Assembly (NCBI GenBank): GCA_946061315.1
Contig: CAMGRB010000037.1
Location: 1 to 9,346, forward strand
DNA: 9,346 nt
Direction: 5' to 3'
From: an uncultured Clostridia bacterium
GTDB lineage: Bacteria > Bacillota > Clostridia > Oscillospirales > CAG-272
Shown here: positions 8,060 to 9,346 of the stretch, piece after piece
How the letters are laid out: every line of letters begins with the position of its first letter
Numbering within the stretch: the stretch's first letter is position 1
Made by a program: the position numbers and the translations under genes
The notes under the pieces: model-generated
Told to the model about the DNA's origin: nothing
Databases searched by the model: none
Seen by the model: only the letters and a program-made list of their open reading frames with translations

Positions 8060-8072
8060 ACCCCACAGTCAA

Positions 8073-8100
8073 GGTAATAGGTAATAGTGAAGAGTGAAGA
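8073..8100 (+). repeat. Two pairs of tandem heptamers
   Basis: Perfect tandem 7-mers lie side by side: GGTAATA twice (8073-8086), then GTGAAGA twice (8087-8100). The second pair forms one arm of the hairpin at 8090-8111. The block lies in the predicted 5' leader of the CPBP-cysS-dus operon. Confidence 0.85.
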
Positions 8101-8111
8101 AGTTCACTCTT
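8090..8111. promoter_or_regulatory. Leader hairpin of the CPBP-cysS-dus operon
   Basis: AAGAGTGAA (8090-8098) pairs perfectly with TTCACTCTT (8103-8111) around the 4-nt loop GAAG. On the - strand the predicted transcript start (about 8114-8112) lies just before the stem, so the mRNA would begin with this hairpin. The sequence after it on that strand is not T-rich, so it is not a terminator for the operon. It could protect the 5' end or be a palindromic protein-binding site. It shares its stem with the hairpin at 8248-8272. Confidence 0.65.
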
Positions 8112-8119
8112 TTGCGATA

Positions 8120-8149
8120 ATTATACAACAAAAAGATAGATTTGTAAAC
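8120..8149 (-). promoter_or_regulatory. Sigma70/sigmaA-type promoter for the CPBP-cysS-dus operon
   Basis: On the - strand, TTTACA (8149-8144) is followed by an 18-nt spacer and a perfect TATAAT (8125-8120). The predicted transcript start is about 8114-8112, giving a leader of roughly 55-60 nt to the CPBP gene. The downstream gaps are 10, 1 and 24 nt with no terminator between genes, so this promoter probably drives all four. Confidence 0.75.
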
Positions 8150-8161
8150 CTTTAATATAAT

Positions 8162-8194
8162 ATTTTCAGTAATTTTCAGAAAAAATTAAAAAAA
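8162..8194 (+). promoter_or_regulatory. A-tract, UP-like element and direct repeat upstream of the rimP promoter
   Basis: Two A-runs (8180-8185 and 8188-8194) sit directly upstream of the -35 box at 8198, where A-tracts stimulate promoters by contacting the RNA polymerase alpha subunit. Just before them ATTTTCAG occurs twice (8162-8169 and 8172-8179) with a 10-bp period, one helical turn. That spacing suits DNA bending or a dimeric binding site. No regulator is identified. Confidence 0.5.
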
Positions 8195-8197
8195 CTA

Positions 8198-8226
8198 TTG
8201 CAATCTTAAAAATTGTATGATATAAT
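8198..8226 (+). promoter_or_regulatory. Strong sigma70/sigmaA-type promoter for rimP-nusA
   Basis: TTGCAA (8198-8203), an exact 17-nt spacer, and a perfect TATAAT (8221-8226) preceded by TGA, giving a TGn extended -10. The predicted start is about 8232-8234, which leaves a leader of about 75 nt before rimP. Confidence 0.82.
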
Positions 8227-8247
8227 GCGTATGGTTTTGAAGTATGG

Positions 8248-8280
8248 CAAGAGTGAGCGCGGCTCACTCTTGTTTTCTTG
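8248..8280 (+). terminator. Leader hairpin with short T-run upstream of rimP: candidate attenuator
   Basis: CAAGAGTGAGC (8248-8258) pairs perfectly over 11 bp with GCTCACTCTTG (8262-8272) around GCG, followed by TTTTCTTG. This has the form of a weak intrinsic terminator about 15 nt into the transcript and about 35 nt before the rimP start. In B. subtilis the equivalent rimP(ylxS)-nusA leader carries a NusA-dependent terminator that lets NusA limit its own synthesis. The same use here is inference. A 5'-stabilising hairpin is the main alternative. Confidence 0.6.
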
Positions 8281-8294
8281 AACAGGGAAAACGG

Positions 8295-8300
8295 AAGGAG
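8295..8300 (+). promoter_or_regulatory. Ribosome binding site deciding the rimP start
   Basis: AAGGAG with a 6-nt spacer to the ATG at 8307. The earlier in-frame ATG at 8244 has no such site and lies about 11 nt from the predicted transcript start, next to the leader hairpin. Confidence 0.88.
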
Positions 8301-8306
8301 AAACGT

Positions 8307-8759
8307 ATGAAATCATCGGGTAAAACCGCAGAGGAAGCGCGCGCACTTGCAGAGCCTGTTGCAGAGGCGCTCGGATATTTTATATGGGACGTCGAGTACG
8401 TCAAGGAGGGAACGGAGTGGTTCCTGCGCATAACGATAGATTCCGAGGGCGGAATCGATATAGAGGACTGCGAAAAAATGTCGCACGCCATGGACCCCGT
8501 GCTTGACGAGGCGGATATAATCGAGGGCTCGTACCGCCTTGAAATTTCCTCACCGGGAATCGAGAGGGAGATAAAGAACGATTTCCACCTCTCAAAATGT
8601 ACGGGTGAAAAGGTTCAGGTAAAGCTTTACACACAAATCGACGGGTCGAAAACGGTGATCGGCACGCTTGACGGATATTCCGAGGAGTGCGTGACGGTTG
8701 ACGGAAAAGATATACCAAAAAAATCAATAGCGAAAATGAATATCTATTTTGAATTTTAA
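8307..8759 (+). CDS. rimP: Ribosome maturation factor RimP
   Basis: This 150-aa protein is a cytoplasmic factor that assists assembly and maturation of the 30S ribosomal subunit. The N-terminal alpha/beta domain (about 1-85) contains the typical LGYFIWDVEYVKEG and LRITIDSEGGIDIEDCEKMSHAMDPVLDE segments and the family hallmark YRLEISSPGIERE. An SH3-like C-terminal domain follows (about 86-150; KVQVKLYTQIDGSKTVIGTLDGY ends in strand-rich sequence up to KMNIYFEF). Length is normal for the family. The ATG at 8307 is chosen over the in-frame ATG at 8244 because only the former has a well-spaced AAGGAG. The extra 21 residues from 8244 would be basic and unlike RimP. It is followed 18 nt later by nusA, the usual arrangement in bacteria, and is transcribed from the strong promoter at 8198-8226. 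Confidence 0.95.
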   Translation: MKSSGKTAEEARALAEPVAEALGYFIWDVEYVKEGTEWFLRITIDSEGGIDIEDCEKMSHAMDPVLDEADIIEGSYRLEISSPGIEREIKNDFHLSKCTGEKVQVKLYTQIDGSKTVIGTLDGYSEECVTVDGKDIPKKSIAKMNIYFEF

Positions 8760-8777
8760 CGGAGGAAAAAAGAAAAA

Positions 8778-9346
8778 ATGAACAGCGAATTTTTTGAATC
8801 ACTCGACATACTCGAGAGAGAAAGACACATACCGAAGGAGTATATGATAGAAAAGGTCGAGGCGGCGCTTACCGCGGCTTGCAAGAAGGAATACGGAACG
8901 ACCAATATCTCCGTTGTTATAGATCCCGAAAAGAAGGATATGAAGGTTTACAGAAAGTATAAGATAGTTGCCGAGGTCGAGGATCCCACGACCGAGATGA
9001 CCAAAGAGGACATCGAGAAGTTCGAGGACGAGATGCGCGCAAAGGGCATGAAGTTAAAGGTAAGAAGCCGCCGCCGTTCGATAGGAAGCGACTACGAGTA
9101 CGAGCTTCAGACAAAAGAGTTCCGCCGTTTGAGTGCACAGAACGCAAAACAGGTAATAATACAGGGTATAAGAGAAGCCGAGAGGAACTATCAGGCAAAG
9201 GAATACGAGGACAAACGCGGCGAGATGCTCTCCGCCGTCGTTACCAAGGTTGAGGATTCCACGGGCACGGTAGTGGTTGATACCGGAATATCGCAGGCGG
9301 CACTCCCCAAGACCGAGCAGATACCGGGAGAAACGCTTAAGGTCGG
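8778..9346 (+). CDS. nusA: Transcription termination/antitermination factor NusA (3'-partial)
   Basis: The first 189 residues are visible and the frame runs off the right edge. NusA binds RNA polymerase, controls pausing, and promotes intrinsic termination or takes part in antitermination. The N-terminal polymerase-binding domain is clear (MNSEFFESLDILERERHIPKEYM, then VEAALTAACKKEYG and VVIDPEKKDMKVY). The conserved linker RRLSAQNAKQVIIQGIREAER is at 116-136, and the S1 domain begins near 148. Residues about 75-110 are longer and more basic (KLKVRSRRRSIGSDYEYEL) than the usual acidic GDEVEVEI stretch there. The ATG start is the only reasonable one, but its GGAGG (8761-8765) lies 12 nt upstream across an A-rich spacer, longer than usual. 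The gene is co-transcribed with rimP. The S1 core, KH domains and C-terminus are outside the window. Confidence 0.96.
   Translation, partial: MNSEFFESLDILERERHIPKEYMIEKVEAALTAACKKEYGTTNISVVIDPEKKDMKVYRKYKIVAEVEDPTTEMTKEDIEKFEDEMRAKGMKLKVRSRRRSIGSDYEYELQTKEFRRLSAQNAKQVIIQGIREAERNYQAKEYEDKRGEMLSAVVTKVEDSTGTVVVDTGISQAALPKTEQIPGETLKV

Noticed and set aside
8231..8281. A 16-codon leader peptide frame (ATG at 8231, TGA at 8279-8281) covering the hairpin
   Set aside because: The ATG coincides with the predicted transcript start, so it would have to be leaderless, and it has no run of regulatory codons. It could be revisited if ribosome profiling shows initiation there.
8244..8306. N-terminal extension of rimP from the ATG at 8244
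   Set aside because: There is no ribosome binding site, it lies about 11 nt from the predicted transcript start and spans the leader hairpin, and its residues are unlike RimP. The ATG at 8307 has an excellent AAGGAG.
8401..8802. A - strand open frame opposite rimP and the start of nusA
   Set aside because: It overlaps two well-supported genes on the other strand, and its translation is Arg/Pro/Ser-rich as expected of a shadow.
1..9346. CRISPR arrays, tRNA or rRNA genes, insertion sequences, phage or defence systems
   Set aside because: No spaced identical repeats with unique spacers, no cloverleaf or rRNA signatures, and no transposase or integrase were seen. The CPBP protease has Abi-type relatives, but its operon is housekeeping, so I do not claim a defence system.

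Overview
The window looks like chromosomal DNA from a Clostridia-class Firmicute, probably an uncultured gut or rumen relative of the Oscillospirales or Christensenellales. This is inferred from several features: the rimP-nusA gene order, strong AGGAGG-type ribosome binding sites, a cysS subtype carrying HIGN and DIHCGG, a DUF6472-type mini-protein, and a huge secreted-type protein mixing BspA-like leucine-rich repeats with GH-flanked CxxC repeats. Genus and species cannot be read from the sequence.

Layout. (1) Bases 1-4550, + strand: the 3' part of a very large surface/secreted-type protein, open at the window's left edge. It has beta-helix-like repeats, Cys repeats, BspA-like LRRs, a second Cys-repeat block and a C-terminal domain with a metzincin-like zinc-protease motif (HEILHCFGAPD). 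(2) Bases 4551-4682: a short convergent intergenic region with two hairpins, the second a good bidirectional terminator. (3) Bases 8059-4683, - strand: a compact four-gene operon in the order CPBP (CAAX-type) membrane protease, cysS, a 58-aa four-cysteine protein (DUF6472-like), and a DusB-type tRNA-dihydrouridine synthase. Gaps are 10, 1 and 24 nt. (4) Bases 8060-8306: a divergent control region with two good sigma70/sigmaA-type promoters facing away from each other. Each is followed almost at once by a leader hairpin built on the same AAGAGTGA/TCACTCTT stem. (5) Bases 8307-9346, + strand: rimP followed by the 5' part of nusA.

How it fits together. The right two thirds is translation and RNA housekeeping: ribosome maturation (RimP), transcription elongation and termination (NusA), tRNA charging (CysS) and tRNA modification (Dus). 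These are arranged as two divergent operons sharing one control region. The rimP-nusA leader holds a hairpin plus short U-run that fits attenuation, which is known for the equivalent B. subtilis leader. The left third is accessory: a modular extracellular protein whose visible end is probably proteolytic. The points most worth a second look are the paired leader hairpins at the divergent promoters, the heptamer repeats next to one of them, the protease module on an adhesin-like scaffold, and the tiny Cys-rich gene wedged between cysS and dus.
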